Source: Branchiostoma floridae
Lineage: Eukaryota; Chordata; Leptocardii; Amphioxiformes; Branchiostomatidae
Assembly (NCBI RefSeq): GCF_000003815.2
Contig: NC_049992.1
Location: forward strand, 21,028,698-21,092,697
Length of the DNA stretch: 64,000 nucleotides
Direction of reading: 5' to 3'
Shown: positions 39,601 through 53,700 of the stretch, piece by piece
How positions within the stretch are numbered: the first letter of the stretch is position 1
Layout: each line of letters opens with the position of its first letter
Notes under the pieces: model-generated
Told to the model about the DNA's origin: nothing
What the model saw: the letters and a program-made list of their open reading frames with translations, nothing else
Databases searched by the model: none
Position numbers and translations under genes: made by a program

Positions 39601-42600
39601 ATGACTGTCCATTGTCACTATGTGTATACCATGTACTTGCAATTAGCCCTCGGGCACGAACTTGCAAATAAACTTCTTATATAAAGATATGATTTAAACA
39701 AAGAAACTAGTAAGAGTTGTATGCTCCAGCAGACAGATTCGTTTTAGCAAAATGTACCGTCGTTTTCAGTATCACCAATTTGCAAGTTTTCATAGAGAAT
39801 TAAGACCAGGTTCAGATTCCGGGTCTGGATTTGGACCCGTTCCTATGGACCTGGACCTGACCCTTACCTGAATATTCTGTACCCACTACTACCCTACATA
39901 CCTCATGCATCTCCACACCGTGTCCCTCTATCTCCTCCAATAGTTCGCAGGTTTCATGTCCGTAGTCATAGTTGAAACTGAGACACTTGGTAGGTGGATG
40001 ATCCAAGCACTCCATGGCGCACTGCTGAGGCGTGTCCATCTTCAAACTTGCAATTGGAGCGGATATCACTCTTCCAGTTCGTCCACCTTAAACAAACAAA
40101 CAAACAAACAAACAAACAGATTTATTCATAAACGAGATTTCAATTACACGTAGCAAGAATGATAAAATCAGAAAATCATAACTCGGCTTAACTCGGGGAG
40201 CCTTTCATTTGCCGTTTGCCTTGCTTGTGTACCTGTGAATCTCTGTAAAGCGGGCCTTGAGGCTGTCACAGCCGTGTTCGCGGTTGTTCTGACGTCATGC
40301 CATGGGACGACCTGGTCTCCGTAGACTTTCCTACCATAGCCAACACCTTCCTGAATAAATACACAATAAACATTATAAAGGTTATTAAACGGTAGAGTGG
40401 TTTGAATTCTTACAAGGTTGGTTCTGACTATATAAAGGGTCTAGGCCTCTATCTTTTCAACGGTCAGATATGTTCAAATTCAATGGAATAAGCCTATAAT
40501 GATTATTCTTACCCGTTTGAGACGGATGACGGAATCATCGTGAGCCACAGCTGACGCGCGGAGGATGCTGGGATGGCTTGTGGTGAGGAAGTCCGGAGTG
40601 ACACGCCCTCCTGGTAAGGTGACGTCATACGTGGGTAGTTCACATGTGACCTTGGCGTTTCCTCCGCCAGAGTTGGTTCCCGTGACGGTAAAATAGAGTG
40701 GAACTCCTCCTTTCATTTTCTGGGTAAGGTCAAAGTTTATATTTCTATCAATGAAACAATCTTGCAAGATAATATATATCACTAAAGCTTCGTTTAGAGA
40801 AGCATTGAAGAATATACTAGCCATCAATATCAATTTGATGATTTTACGCTCATTTTAAGCAGCTTTTCTATGCATGTGCATACCAAATTCAAATGAGCTC
40901 AACGTAGGTGACATTGTAGCGCTCAAATACCAAAATGGCGTCTTGACATTAAGAAATGGAACGTAAAGAACTGTACCTTAAAAACGACGTTTGATGGTCC
41001 TCCCAGGCCTTCATTGCTCACCACGTCACTTCCACCTTTGTACGTCCCTACGTCATAAGTCAGCTTCACTTGGCTGACGTCATCTTCCGCTGCCACTTCT
41101 AGCTGAAAAGCAGGTTCTACAAAGTCACGGCCTGCGACTTGCTCCACATCGCAATGTGTTGTGATAGCAGCTCTCTTCCCGACGTTGGTCGTCCTTGATG
41201 TCTGTCAAAGTTAAAATACAGGAAATATTTTAATACATGTATACATTTGCAAGCAAGTTGCTTCAGATGATTTTTTTCAGTTCAGATCTTAATGTTATGA
41301 CTACAGCATTGCACAATCGGAAACAACTGTACTTTCTTATTATAATTAATATATACAGTATAAGTGCGACATTTTTGATTATATGTAATCGCTGTCTTAT
41401 TTAAGAAAAAAAAATCTGAAACACAGAGTGTCTATTGCTTTTTCTGAAATGACAAATTTATATCAAAAGAGAAGTCTTACCTTGACTTTGAATTTCCTAA
41501 AAGTAGGTGGAGTGAAGTCTGGCTCCGGTATGCCTGTGTTGAAAATGTTCTTTATAACAGGAGGTGTCTCCCAATCCCACAGCAGGAAGTCGAGTAACGT
41601 TACTTCCCATCCAAAAAGATTAGATTTTAGCATACTACGGAGCTCCAGTCGTAACGGAATCATGACCATATCCATGCGAGCCCTGCAAATGTAAAAATTG
41701 GTGTGAGGTATAAAATCGGTAATATCGACAAATCATTGGTTATAATATTGGTTATGATATGATTTCATGAAAGCAGTACGAACAGCTTAACCACAGGCAT
41801 ATATCACCAATTTAATACAAATAGCTGTCCTTATAAGTTGACAACCATATAAGGTCTTTGCTCTTGATCAAAATGTTATTATAAACTAGTAACATTCATT
41901 GGTAAAAAATATTATTTCATTCTAAAAGCATAGCACCATGCTATTTGTTACCCTGTGACTGGAGGGTAACCTCCAGCAACAGAGTCTTGTAATCACTTTG
42001 TGCGTTGGGTGTTCGCACCTATATCTCTATGTTCCGTATGCCGCAATCGCATGTGGATTGGCATGTCGTCTTGGTATTGTGGTAATTAGAAACCGTCAAG
42101 CAGATGTTGTTCTTATCGGAATATGCCATGTCGTTCGGGCTTTGCGTTTCCAATATTGAGGTTGGTTTGACATAGCATACTGTTAACATTTTGAGCGGTT
42201 GATAGTCAAATGTATTTTATGGTTAGAACGTGTTTGATCCTTGGGATCTTTTTTCGTGGTAGCTGTTTTCAATATCGATGTAATAATTTGAGAAATCACC
42301 CCTATTTCCCTGGTATTGTGGAACAGCTGGCCTGTAGACGAAGGGGTTTGGCAATTACTTATATCCAAGCCAAGAAAAGTTTTTACAGAGAACAAAAACA
42401 TTTCTTACCCGATATTTAGTGGGAACTTGCTGAATTGGATCTCTGCCCTTGTTGGGAAGTCGGTTGTCAGGACATATCCTTTTAACTGTAGCTCTGCACT
42501 CAGGATCAGCAAACTTATCCCGAGGCTTGCATAAACAGTGGCACCGACTTGAGGCGTTACTTGACCCTGTAAAATATTTGAATACCAACGTGAAAGCCAT

Positions 42601-44728
42601 GACGTTTTCCCAATCATTCGTTTTAGGTAAATAATTGAAAACAACAACAACAAGAATAAATAGAATTATATGTAAACTGCACCGTGAACAGTTCCGATTA
42701 GTTTGGCTTTTTACCTTTACACACTTACACTCAGCACAAAAAGTTTGGAATATCAACTTCGGTTGATCATTTTTTTGCTGTTTCTGCATCAATTTCAATA
42801 TATTATATATCAATAGAAAGCTTGTATGATTTCTTTCCAATGGTATGAAACTCATTATCATTGTTAACTCACGGAACATACACTAGGCCTGCTAACGTGA
42901 TCATGAGTGGGTCACGAAAAAAAAGTGCCCAAATCCCCCCGTTTTTGTTCAAAACTGTATCGTCCGGTTGTTATGGCCGCGGGTGACAATGATTCAATCA
43001 ATCCCTTTTTAACCTAACGTTTGGTATACAGAACATCCAAGTTTCTTTTTAGCATATCTGAAGAGAGTATCTTATGAGTGTAAATTCATGGAACGAGCAC
43101 CAGGCCCGCTTACGTACAGGGGGTCCTAAAGATAAAGTGCCAAAATTACCCTACTAAAGGCAATCACTACATTCTGCTCATTTTCTTCCGTCGGTATTGA
43201 CTTGTGAATGAAGGCAAGTTGAATAAACAGGACATGTCAATCAAAGCTACTGATACTCTTTATTCAAGCAAAAAAATCTGAACCATGGCAAGAGGTGATC
43301 AATCGAGTGCTAGCCATAAGCCGTAGGAAGGCTATTCCCTAAGACTGTACTCCAGAATCCAATGGTCCTTTCTCTGTGTGGACTGGTGTTGTAATCTTGA
43401 AGAATGGCATTTGGTCCAATATTGAAGAGGTAGAATGTTGCTACTGGATGGAGGATGGTGTCCCTATATGTCACCACATTAATTTGCCTGGAATGATGAC
43501 GAGTCTTGTTTATCCTATGGTGGTTATACCGCCCCACACCATGACGCTGCCTCCACCACCAAATGCCGAAAGTTACTCTTGTCGTGTCAGCGTGCGGTTC
43601 TCCTTGCCGCATCCGCGCTTTGATGTTCATCCGACTATCGAAAGGGATATACTCTACTCTAAGTGTGCTAAAACCTTGTATGTTCCGGATACCAAATGTG
43701 AGGTGAAAAAAGGATTGATTGAACCAGTGACACACGGACCAATATCAACAGGGCGATACAGTGTTGAACAGAAGCAGAGGAACTTGGGCACTTTTTTTGT
43801 CGTGACCCACTCATGTAAGCAGGTCTTGTACTCGTTTCATGTGTTTACAATCAAGATAAGTTTGATACCATAGGAAAGAAAATCACACAAGCTTTCTATT
43901 GATATATAATACATTGAAATTGATGCATAAATAACGGAAATATGACATACCAAAGTTGATATTCCAAACTTTTTGTGCCGAGTGTATATACTTCTACACA
44001 AGAAAACTGATCTCTATGTATTCATAACTGGCCATTTCCATGTCAGTGTTGTGACAATACCTATCTCGGTGAATTTCTAAAAAACGCTTTTAAATACGAA
44101 ATTGGTCAGTAATACTTACATAGGCTGTCATTTTCATCAGAGAAACTCCTGCTTCCAATTTGACGCCAATAAACCCACCAGCTCCAAAGCCTTAGAGAAA
44201 AAGAAAGTGAATATTAGTAGTTTTATGCAGGTTATGGTTTGACGTATCTTTCTGGTAGAGGTTAACTCAGTATTCATGAACAGTTAAGTTGAACGTTCAT
44301 CTGCACCTGTTAAAGACAAATCCAACACTGTCCAAACTCCAAAAGAATAAGACTTACTTACCCAGGTACATAGGAATCGGTCCAACCATGAACTGAACCT
44401 TGACATCGAAGAATCTTGTCTCCCACGGTCCCATAGGAAAGGTTCCCGTCAAGTAACTGTCTTTCATACCCAGCTCTATCCCCAGGTCCTGCATGTCATT
44501 TTGGATAGTGTCTATCCACTAAGGAAACAAGTTGTTTCAAAAGAATGAAATACGAGTATTGCATGCCTGAATTTTATGATGATATGTTTAGTCTTTGATA
44601 GTCATAAACATTTGGTATTAAGCATTGACATTGTATTACTATACTATCTGTCTGAACCTCTTCTCTCTATCTATCTATCTCTCCTCTCTCTCTCTATGTC
44701 TCTCTCTCTCTCTCTCTATCTCTATTTA

Positions 44729-44797
<69 letters not shown>

Positions 44798-47700
44798 CTC
44801 TCTCTATATATATATATTTATAAAACAGATCATACATTATGGAGCGTATTCATTAACCCTTAATTAGAATGATGTTCATATAAGATTATATCAAGTGTTA
44901 AAGTATGTACAAATCAATAAGTTTATTAGTTTGTAGGAAACAATAAGTTACCTCTCGTTTCATGGCTTCTCTTAGTTCTTTGATGATATCCGAAAATTGT
45001 TTTGATAGTTCGCTTAAACCAGAAAGGTCCAGACCAGGCATATCAATATCGGAGCTGTCAGGGCGGAAGAAGAACAGTTCTTTCTCCAGGTCTGCCAAGG
45101 TCATATCCATCAAGCTCACTGTAAACACAAAGTGCGCCAACTGTAAATATCTATGTCCATTAGGTGGCTGGCTTTTGAGAAATCTCATGTAGTATAGTTT
45201 CTGTACGGTTCGAACTAAAACCCCCGACTTTTCCTAAAATGTTTTACGTTGTCACCGTATACGGTTTTTGAAATGGTACTTGACAATGTTAACCAAATGT
45301 GTCAATTTTAGTCAATTCCAAAAATTACAAGGCCTACTAATGACACTGGCTTGAATGTAACAGTGGATTTTTTTACAATGTAAATGATATTTCAATCAAC
45401 AGTGGTAAGTAAAATAAATGTTTATAAGACAATATTCAATACAACTAAAGCCTTTGTGGTTCAAAAATGGCATGGGTTTCCTGTTCTAAGAAAGACGGTG
45501 TATATAGTACATTGAATATTCCTTTTGACTTATTTTAATTCTAAACCCGCATTATGAGTTACCTCCATTAGCAGACGACACAAGGGATCCACTGGAGCAG
45601 GGAGGGGTTTGGATTCGAATCCCTTTTAGTATTTCTTTAGGCGGAAGGCAAATATCCTTGGCACAGACTTTCACTGCAAGGTATATCTGTGAAAAAGTTT
45701 TGAAAGAGGTTTTGGTAGCCTGATACTGCATACAAACGTGCCATGTTGAATTAACATTGCAACGCTACTGAAATACTGACTGGACTATACCATATGTATA
45801 ACATATCACACAAAAAATCCTCTCTTTACCTCTAAAAATGTTAGGTTTGAAATGGTATTTCTTTATACATGGTATTTTTGTCAGTAATAGCCTTAGTTTA
45901 ATTATTTATTGTATAAAGGTTAATTCACTTTCATATACCAAGCACATAGCAACAATGATGTATTGTGTACTTTTAAAAACAGATATACATTAAGGTTAAC
46001 ATTACTAACATTACAAATAAGCTTAACATTACTCAAACTAATCTTCAAATAGTTCTTTCATTAATGTATTTCCCTTTCAGTCTACTATTGTAAGTTACAA
46101 CAGTATGATAATAAACATCATTTGCTTACAGATACAGAATGAAATAAAAGAAGAAGACACCAATCACTAATCTATAACCAAAACTACGAGAAACAGGTTA
46201 GTGGTCATCTACTGCAGGGGTACCGAGGGACGCGTGGACTGCGTGGGACCGTGTGGCGCAAGGCCAGCGTGTTTAGCTCAGGACCGAGAAGTCTCGGGTT
46301 TGAATCCTGCCGTGTCACCGATCTTGTGCCCTTGGGAAAGGCACTTTACACGGCTTTCCTCACTTTACACCTCATTTGCAAATGAGTACCTAGCTTCGGC
46401 AAGGGCCGTCCCTCACATTGGACGTTAAATTGAGGTCCCGTGTATGGGGAGAGACACACCCCACGCACGTTAAAGAACCCCCACACGAGCGGTGGTGCGA
46501 TGTGCGATGGTGCAATTTCTTTTGTCTGGAGTTGGTGATTCACTTCAAATCACCCGGTTGGAGGCCTGGCGAACCTCTGTCTCGTATCAGCCACATGGCG
46601 ACTTACATAATTCACCCTGACGGGAGACCTGGCGCATCCCCGTCTTGTTATTAGCCAGCGAAAGGGTATGTCATACCGTAAGGGGCGGTATAACCCCGTC
46701 GTGTGTAAGCATTTGACCGATGATGATGATGATGATGCAGAGGTACTCCAAGATTAGACAGGGTTCAAGGATAGACATATTGATCAACATGTCTGAAAAG
46801 GTGAATTGGCCAAACAAAGCAGCTTCTTAAAAACCATTGATAAATTAACAGATAAATCAACTTTGATCTATTTTGACGCCACATACGTTTCAGGTAGGTA
46901 AATATGGTCACTATTAGCTCAGACATGCCTACAGAACAGTGGAATATTGGCGGATATAACCTGTTCTCTAGACCACGACAAGGCGGGAAAGTCGGGGGGG
47001 TGGGTGTGCAGTCTACGTCCGGGACAATATCTACGCCAGAGCCCCCGATGTTACGATCCCAGAAGAACTAGAATGTTTGTGGCTGAAGATCCGTCCAACT
47101 CGTCTCCCGCGGGAAGTACCCAGCATAGTCGCATATGCTGTTTATAACCCAGCGAACTCACCGCACAGCAGAGTTCCGACCGGACACCTCTGTACGGTAA
47201 TCGACCAAATAAGCGCGGAGTCCCCCAACGCGGGCGTATGTATCGCAGGAGACTTCAACAGAACCGATGTTATGGACCTTTGCCGAGGTAATCAGCTGCG
47301 GCAAATTGTGGATTTGCCTACACGATTAGACGCCACATTGGACCTTGTCGTAACCAACCTCGGCAACATGTACCACAAGCCTACTTTATCGTCGCCGTTG
47401 GGCTCCAGCGATCACCGGACAGTACTTCTCAAACCAGCTTCCTGCTCTACCACATGCAAAGCAAGGTCAAAACTGGTAAGACCTATGCCTGATTCCAAAA
47501 TCAGAGCATTCGGCCAATGGTTGGGAGCCCACGACTGGCTTGACGTCTTGTCAGCAGACAGTACACAAGCCAAAACCGACGCGTTCTATCAGACGATGAA
47601 CACAAAAATCAAGCAACATTTCCCTGGTGAAGACCATCAAAACTCACACAATCGACAAACCATGGATTAGTCATAGAATAAAGAACCTTATACATCGGAG

Positions 47701-50700
47701 ACAATGTGCTTTCAATACAGGTGAAAACGAAATATGGAGATCACTGCGCAACAGGGTACAATACGAGATCAAGAAAACCAGAAAGTCATTTCATAAGAAC
47801 AAAGTCAAAACCCTTCGGACAGAAGATCCTTCAAAGTGGTAAACATGATTAAAATTATGGCAAATACCGCAAACAAAGATCTAACACTGAACATCGAAGG
47901 AACTCCTCCTGAGGATCACAGAGGCACTCTGATGCCATAAACAAGGCCCTATCTACAGTGACATGCTCATTGGAACCTCTTGACCTGACCAAACTACCCG
48001 CGTTCCTCCCGGCGAGACCTGTGGAAGAACACCTACCGTGGCAGGTGTACGACAGACTGCGACAAATACAAGTAAAGAGCGCTGCCGGACCAGACGGACT
48101 ACCAAACAAAATCATAAAGGAGTTCGCCTACGAGATCTCCACCCCACTAACGTCGATACTGAACGCGTCTTTGTCGGAGGGGTATGTTCCTGTCCAATGG
48201 CGCCAGGCTAACATTGTGCCCTTACCAAATGCCTCACCGCACAGCAATGGGTGAGGATTGAATCCATCCAGAAACGGGCCTGCCATACAATCCTCGGTGC
48301 CGACTATACTTCCTACACTTTGGCCTGTCAGACATTTGAACTGCCAACCCTCGACGACCGTCGCCGCGAGTTGTGCCTCAAATTCGCTAATCACCTGTTG
48401 TCGTCTGAAAAGTTCAGAAACTGGCTCCCACCTCACCGTGGAGAGGTGAGCGGACCAGGGCTTCACACCTGCTAGACCTTATCTATGCAAGAACTGACAG
48501 ATATAAGAAAAGTACGATTCCGTACATGGTACAGCTACTAAACCCTTAAATATTATGGACTATGTACTATCGGTCAGTCGAACTACTACACTACTATTGT
48601 GTGCCACTCTATCAGGCAATTTCGTTTTATTTTGTTAATAAGTTGAGTTTCAAACTAATTCTGTAATCACGAACGACTTTTAAATCATGTTTTATGCAAA
48701 TTGTAAATGAGATTACTGTATGTTAGATAAGCACAAGCATAATTCAGGTAACTGGTTGCCTGCGAGCCTTGTACATAGTGTATGTATGTGTTTCTGAATA
48801 AACCAATCATTATCATTATTATTTTTATCTTATCCCCCCTCCCAAGAAAACACCGAGTTATGACTACAGTCCAACTTTTGAATCGCCAGCACCTAGAAGA
48901 AGTAAAAATAGACCTTACTTCAACATATGAACTTGTTTTCTTGATCCTGAAGCTTCTGAGAAGTTTCACGGAGTCAAAAAGAGTCCAGGACTTGTCAAAG
49001 GTGTAGTCGTCCTCCTCCGCTGATAAAAGACATATAGCAAACATAAAACACATCAGTAGTAGTAAAATACATTATTCACTATACTGTGCAAATGGCTACG
49101 TACATGTACCTATACATGGCAAAGAAATACTGCAAGACAAAATCCGAATTCAAAAGAATTATTTTCGCATTAATTGTCTAGTTAATTATTAGTAAACATA
49201 CCAAATCCTTGCGGAGCCAGGTTTTTCTCTTCCTTCATCTTCCCAAGTTCCATTGTCAGTTTCATGGTGCATGGATCAAAGTTTACAGAAGCTTTGACAG
49301 TGAAGATGTTAAATGGTGGTACAGGGAGGGACAGACAGCAGCTTAGGCCAAGACAATTGTCCTGCATGCGGCAGTGCATGAAGTCAAGCTTGTTGAGATG
49401 CTCGAAAATGTCGGGACATCCTGCAATTGAAAAATCAAAACATCGAAGAGATATATTCCTTAACGATGATACTTAAAAACCTTATTTTGTAGATAAGTTG
49501 AACAATTGACCCAACGATCATTGCAGAGTATTTTTTACAAGTACAAGCTCGTTCCTGTTAGTTCTCACAAAGGAATAATAAAACCAAAAATACAGTAGTG
49601 GCGAAATTTTGGACATTCTGAAACATGGGGCATTTCAGAAACTTACAAAAAACTTACAAACCAACGGGATATCGATTTAAATACATCCTGATTGTGTTTT
49701 CATAACAGGCTATCTGAAGTGGCTACGAGTAAAATCTACACATTCATGTCTCCCTTGGGAATTTCAGTACAGAGGACTGACAGGTTGCCCCGTGTCTTTC
49801 AGTTCGGGCTGCCATTTATTTTTACTAAATCTTACATTACGGAAGTGGTCAATTAGGACCAGTTTCTGCTGGCGGGCTGGGGCCAGTTGCCTGTCCGCTA
49901 TCTCCGGCTGCGATTTTTTCCAGAAACCTTACATTACAGAAGTCGGGTCAATTAGGATTAGCGCCGCTACGTGCGGTACGCAAAATCCAAACACTCAGGG
50001 CCTCAACGAAAACACGAACACGACACTTAAGATTTCGCACAACAGTCATTGCTATATCGAAACAGTCTACATAAAGACACAAAAATATGAAAAGCTGGAG
50101 CGTTTAATAATACCAGTCCTATGATCTTCTAAACCGAACGTTTTTAGACCGGGCCAAAACGGGTCCCTTTATATAGGGTACAACGAGAGTGCGGCAAAAC
50201 TGGAAGCGAGAGTTCCACGTGAAATTCACACACAATGTACAAAAAATGTAGCAATGACTAACTAGTAAGTTATCCGGTTTAAGCTATGGATAGTTTTATA
50301 GATTTGTAAACAAAAACGGCATTACGTAAATTGAACTTCGAGTGTAGAAGTCCACTGTTTGTTTGTGACGAATTTAGTGCCTAAAAACTTTTGGTCAACC
50401 CAAAAAATCTACGTACGATGTACCAAAACATATTTCTGTGTGATTCTTTTACTTCATGTTTACCAAAATCGTGGGAGATAGCCCCAGTGTTACAGGCACT
50501 CGGAATGACCGGCAGCATGCACGCCTGGCCTGGCACGTGTTGAGCAAATGTGCTTCCACCGTGTAAACTCGAAGGTCATACTACACATTTTACCAGAGAA
50601 ACATTTTTAGATTATTACCTCCATGAAATGTCATGGAATGGAGGTTATATTTTCTGTTATGTGTCTCTGTCTGTGTAGATGATTACTCAAGAACGGCTGG

Positions 50701-53700
50701 ATGGATTGGTTTCATACTTGTTGTGTTGGTGGGTTGTGATGAAAGCTCGAATCGATAAGATTTTGGGAGCCATATCTGTCGTTATAATGGATGTAATAAT
50801 ATCAGAAATCACCCCTATATTTGAGATATATTGGTACAGGCATCGTGCTTTATGTGTTTGTTAATGGGCTTATCTCCAAGCAGATGGTGAGGTGACAGCT
50901 GTTTGGGGAACCCCGAGTTTTTTTTAATATGATAATTAGTTTTATTTATGTCTGCTTAGGATATCATGGAGATGTGAAGCGTAAGTATAATTGTAAGAAG
51001 TTGAGGTACATTTAACAATAATGCTTAACAGGTATGGATGTCTCACATGCTGTACTGCTGATTTGAGTGACGTGGTGATTAAAATACCATTAGGTCCTCT
51101 CATCTGGGTTGGATGTCAGAAGTTTTATGGGTGATACAGATGTTCTGATTTTGTTACGATAAGGGACAGTTGTTAGTTGTCTCTTTCGTAGCCAATGGTA
51201 CTTGTTTTTCAGCAGACGGGGTTGGCGCCAAGTATTCATCTTACAGTTGGTGTAGGGCTGTCAGAGGAAAGTGTGCATCTCGTTTTTGTACCGTGTGAAC
51301 AGCTGATGTTATGACATATTGGTGGAAAATCAAATCACCATCTGACTAAAGTTGGCCACATCCCTTCATCTTTCTGAGTTTCCCAACTTCCTCCCACCAC
51401 ACAGCTCTGAGGCACATAGTCAAACCTCAATAATGCTGACAACCTTAGACATTTTAAATGCCAAACATCAAGCTTAAGGAACACCACGCTACCATATGCC
51501 GTCGACCTCTTAAACGCACATTACACAATTAGGTGTCACATTTTGATAATTACTAATCCGATGGACATCCTCTGTGTCATTAAATAAATACACCACTACT
51601 TTCCCATAACATTTATATTATATAACCATTACTCTCAAATACAACCGACTATAGACATACATACCATCCACAAAAAAGCAATAAATATTTGATGGAGGTA
51701 TGAGGTCCCCGAACTCTAGTATTTAAGTGTTTTAGATTATGTTATATGTAATATTATTTTTCTTGTTTGTGAACTTCGCTTAACAGAGGCTCGGTGACAG
51801 CTTGTGTACTGATGACTGCTAAATTCTCCCAACAGCCGGATTTTTCCAGCTGTGGGCCCCTTTACAGCGTTCTATCTGATCCCATCATATATGGGTTGCT
51901 TCCAAATAAGGCTGAGATGCAAATCAGGCTGACGCAACGCCATGCCCGCAGACCGCTTGAACACGTGAACGCGGAAGTGACTTTCCCAGCTCGCGAGGCA
52001 TGTTTTCGAAGGCCATATCTAAACAATCTTTTACCCCCTTTTTTACCCCTTTTTTTTTACATTGGCACGGCCCCTATACTACATACTACAATTCTGGTAA
52101 GTTTGAAGTTCTAGGCCTTCCTAGATTTTACACGGCGATCGATTGAAAATCGAAAAACTCGTACCTGAAAACACCGACGCCGCACCCATGTGCTCTGCAT
52201 TTGGAAACCCTACAGTAATTGACCACCTCCGCAATGTACGGTTTGTGGAAAAATCGCAGCCCGAGATAGCGGACAGGCAACGGGCCCCAGCAGGACCTGG
52301 ACTTAATTGACCACTTCCGTAATGTAAGGTTTGTGGAAAAAAATCGCAACTCGAGATAGCGGACAGGCAAAGGGCCCCAGCTGGACCGGGTCCTAATTGA
52401 CCACTTCCGTAATGTAAGGTTTGGTATAAAAATCGGGAGCCCGAACTAATTGAAAGACAGGCACAAGCACAGGACCTGGTCCTGACAATGACCGTAACAT
52501 AAGGATTGGTGGAAAAACTTGGTTGCGTGTGTCTTGTTAGAAGGACCACATGTGCTAATGCCGTCATGTAAGGTTTGCTTGAAGACTCTGTCCCTTGTTA
52601 GGCTGTGTAAGGTTTTGGAAGAAGGGTTAATGGAAAATGTGTATACTGTCCCAGCCCAGGTAAAATATCATTCTATGTTAGGTTTTCTGTTAGGTTTGGA
52701 AATGCCCCATGTTCCACAATGTCCAATTTCTTGCCATGTATACAAAAATACACACAGCTACAATTCGTAGCTTGGAAAGCTTTCAGAATGCCCTCTATCC
52801 CCTTATCAACCATGTGGATCTTGTATTGGAGTTATCTTGTCAAGTGACGACTAATAGACATTGTAACGTAACAAGAAACAGTCATAAACTGTCCCTGTTT
52901 AAGATGCTGTTTTGTCCGCCTTTCTTTCAGTTTTTGGCACAATGTAGGATTGTAATATTTTAATATCAATTACCAGTGTCGGAGGTAGTATATCTGCGAA
53001 GAAGGGCGTCGCGTGGCCCGGAAGTCTCTTTTCCGGATCTTTTTAGTTCCCATCGCAATTGCTCATCCGTCATGCTGTTAGGTAACTTACAGCCACCCAG
53101 GAACATCTGGATCAAAAAAAAAGTTTAAGCATTATATCTCGTCCCTTCCAATGAATGGATAGCTAGTAAATGATGCAAAACATAGTAGTAAAAGAAGGAT
53201 TCAAAACATTTCTAATGAATCACTTTTTGCAAAATTGTCATTTCTTCCGCCGTAACATGGTCGTAACATGGACTGCAAACGAGGTAGAATGAAGAAACTG
53301 TGCAAATTTTATGTGAAGAAGTAGCTCAAAGAACAAGACCTCTAAGATATTGATTATATGTCGTAGTCCGTCTCCGAGTCCTATCAGATCCAGGGTGCCG
53401 ACAATTGTTGACACTTTGATGTCTTGAAGCTTTATAGAGAACTTCTCTGATTCGTCTGGTTCATCGTCAACTCCAAGCGTTCCAAGAACATCTGTAAAAT
53501 GACATAATTTTAATACATTATTGTGCCTATTATGGGACAGAGAAGCTAACTACGATGCTTGTTTTAATGGCAGTTTAAATATCATTTATGTCTAACGTCA
53601 CATGTATAAGTTATGTACAACGTTTTCAAGTACACCTTCACGTAAATTTTTTTTTTACTATTTTCTTCCGTCTACTCCTTACGAATGATGTTAATGACTT

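Noticed and set aside
43376-43873. 165-codon plus-strand frame inside the Tc1-like element
   Set aside because: It is antisense to the transposase relic on the minus strand and shows no protein similarity of its own.
44576-44867. Two Ser/Leu-rich open frames
   Set aside because: They are translations of the CT/CTAT microsatellite.
46285-46320. A functional tRNA gene at the box A/box B sequence
   Set aside because: The flanks are a SINE body with a GAT tail, and the arms do not fold into a complete cloverleaf by eye.
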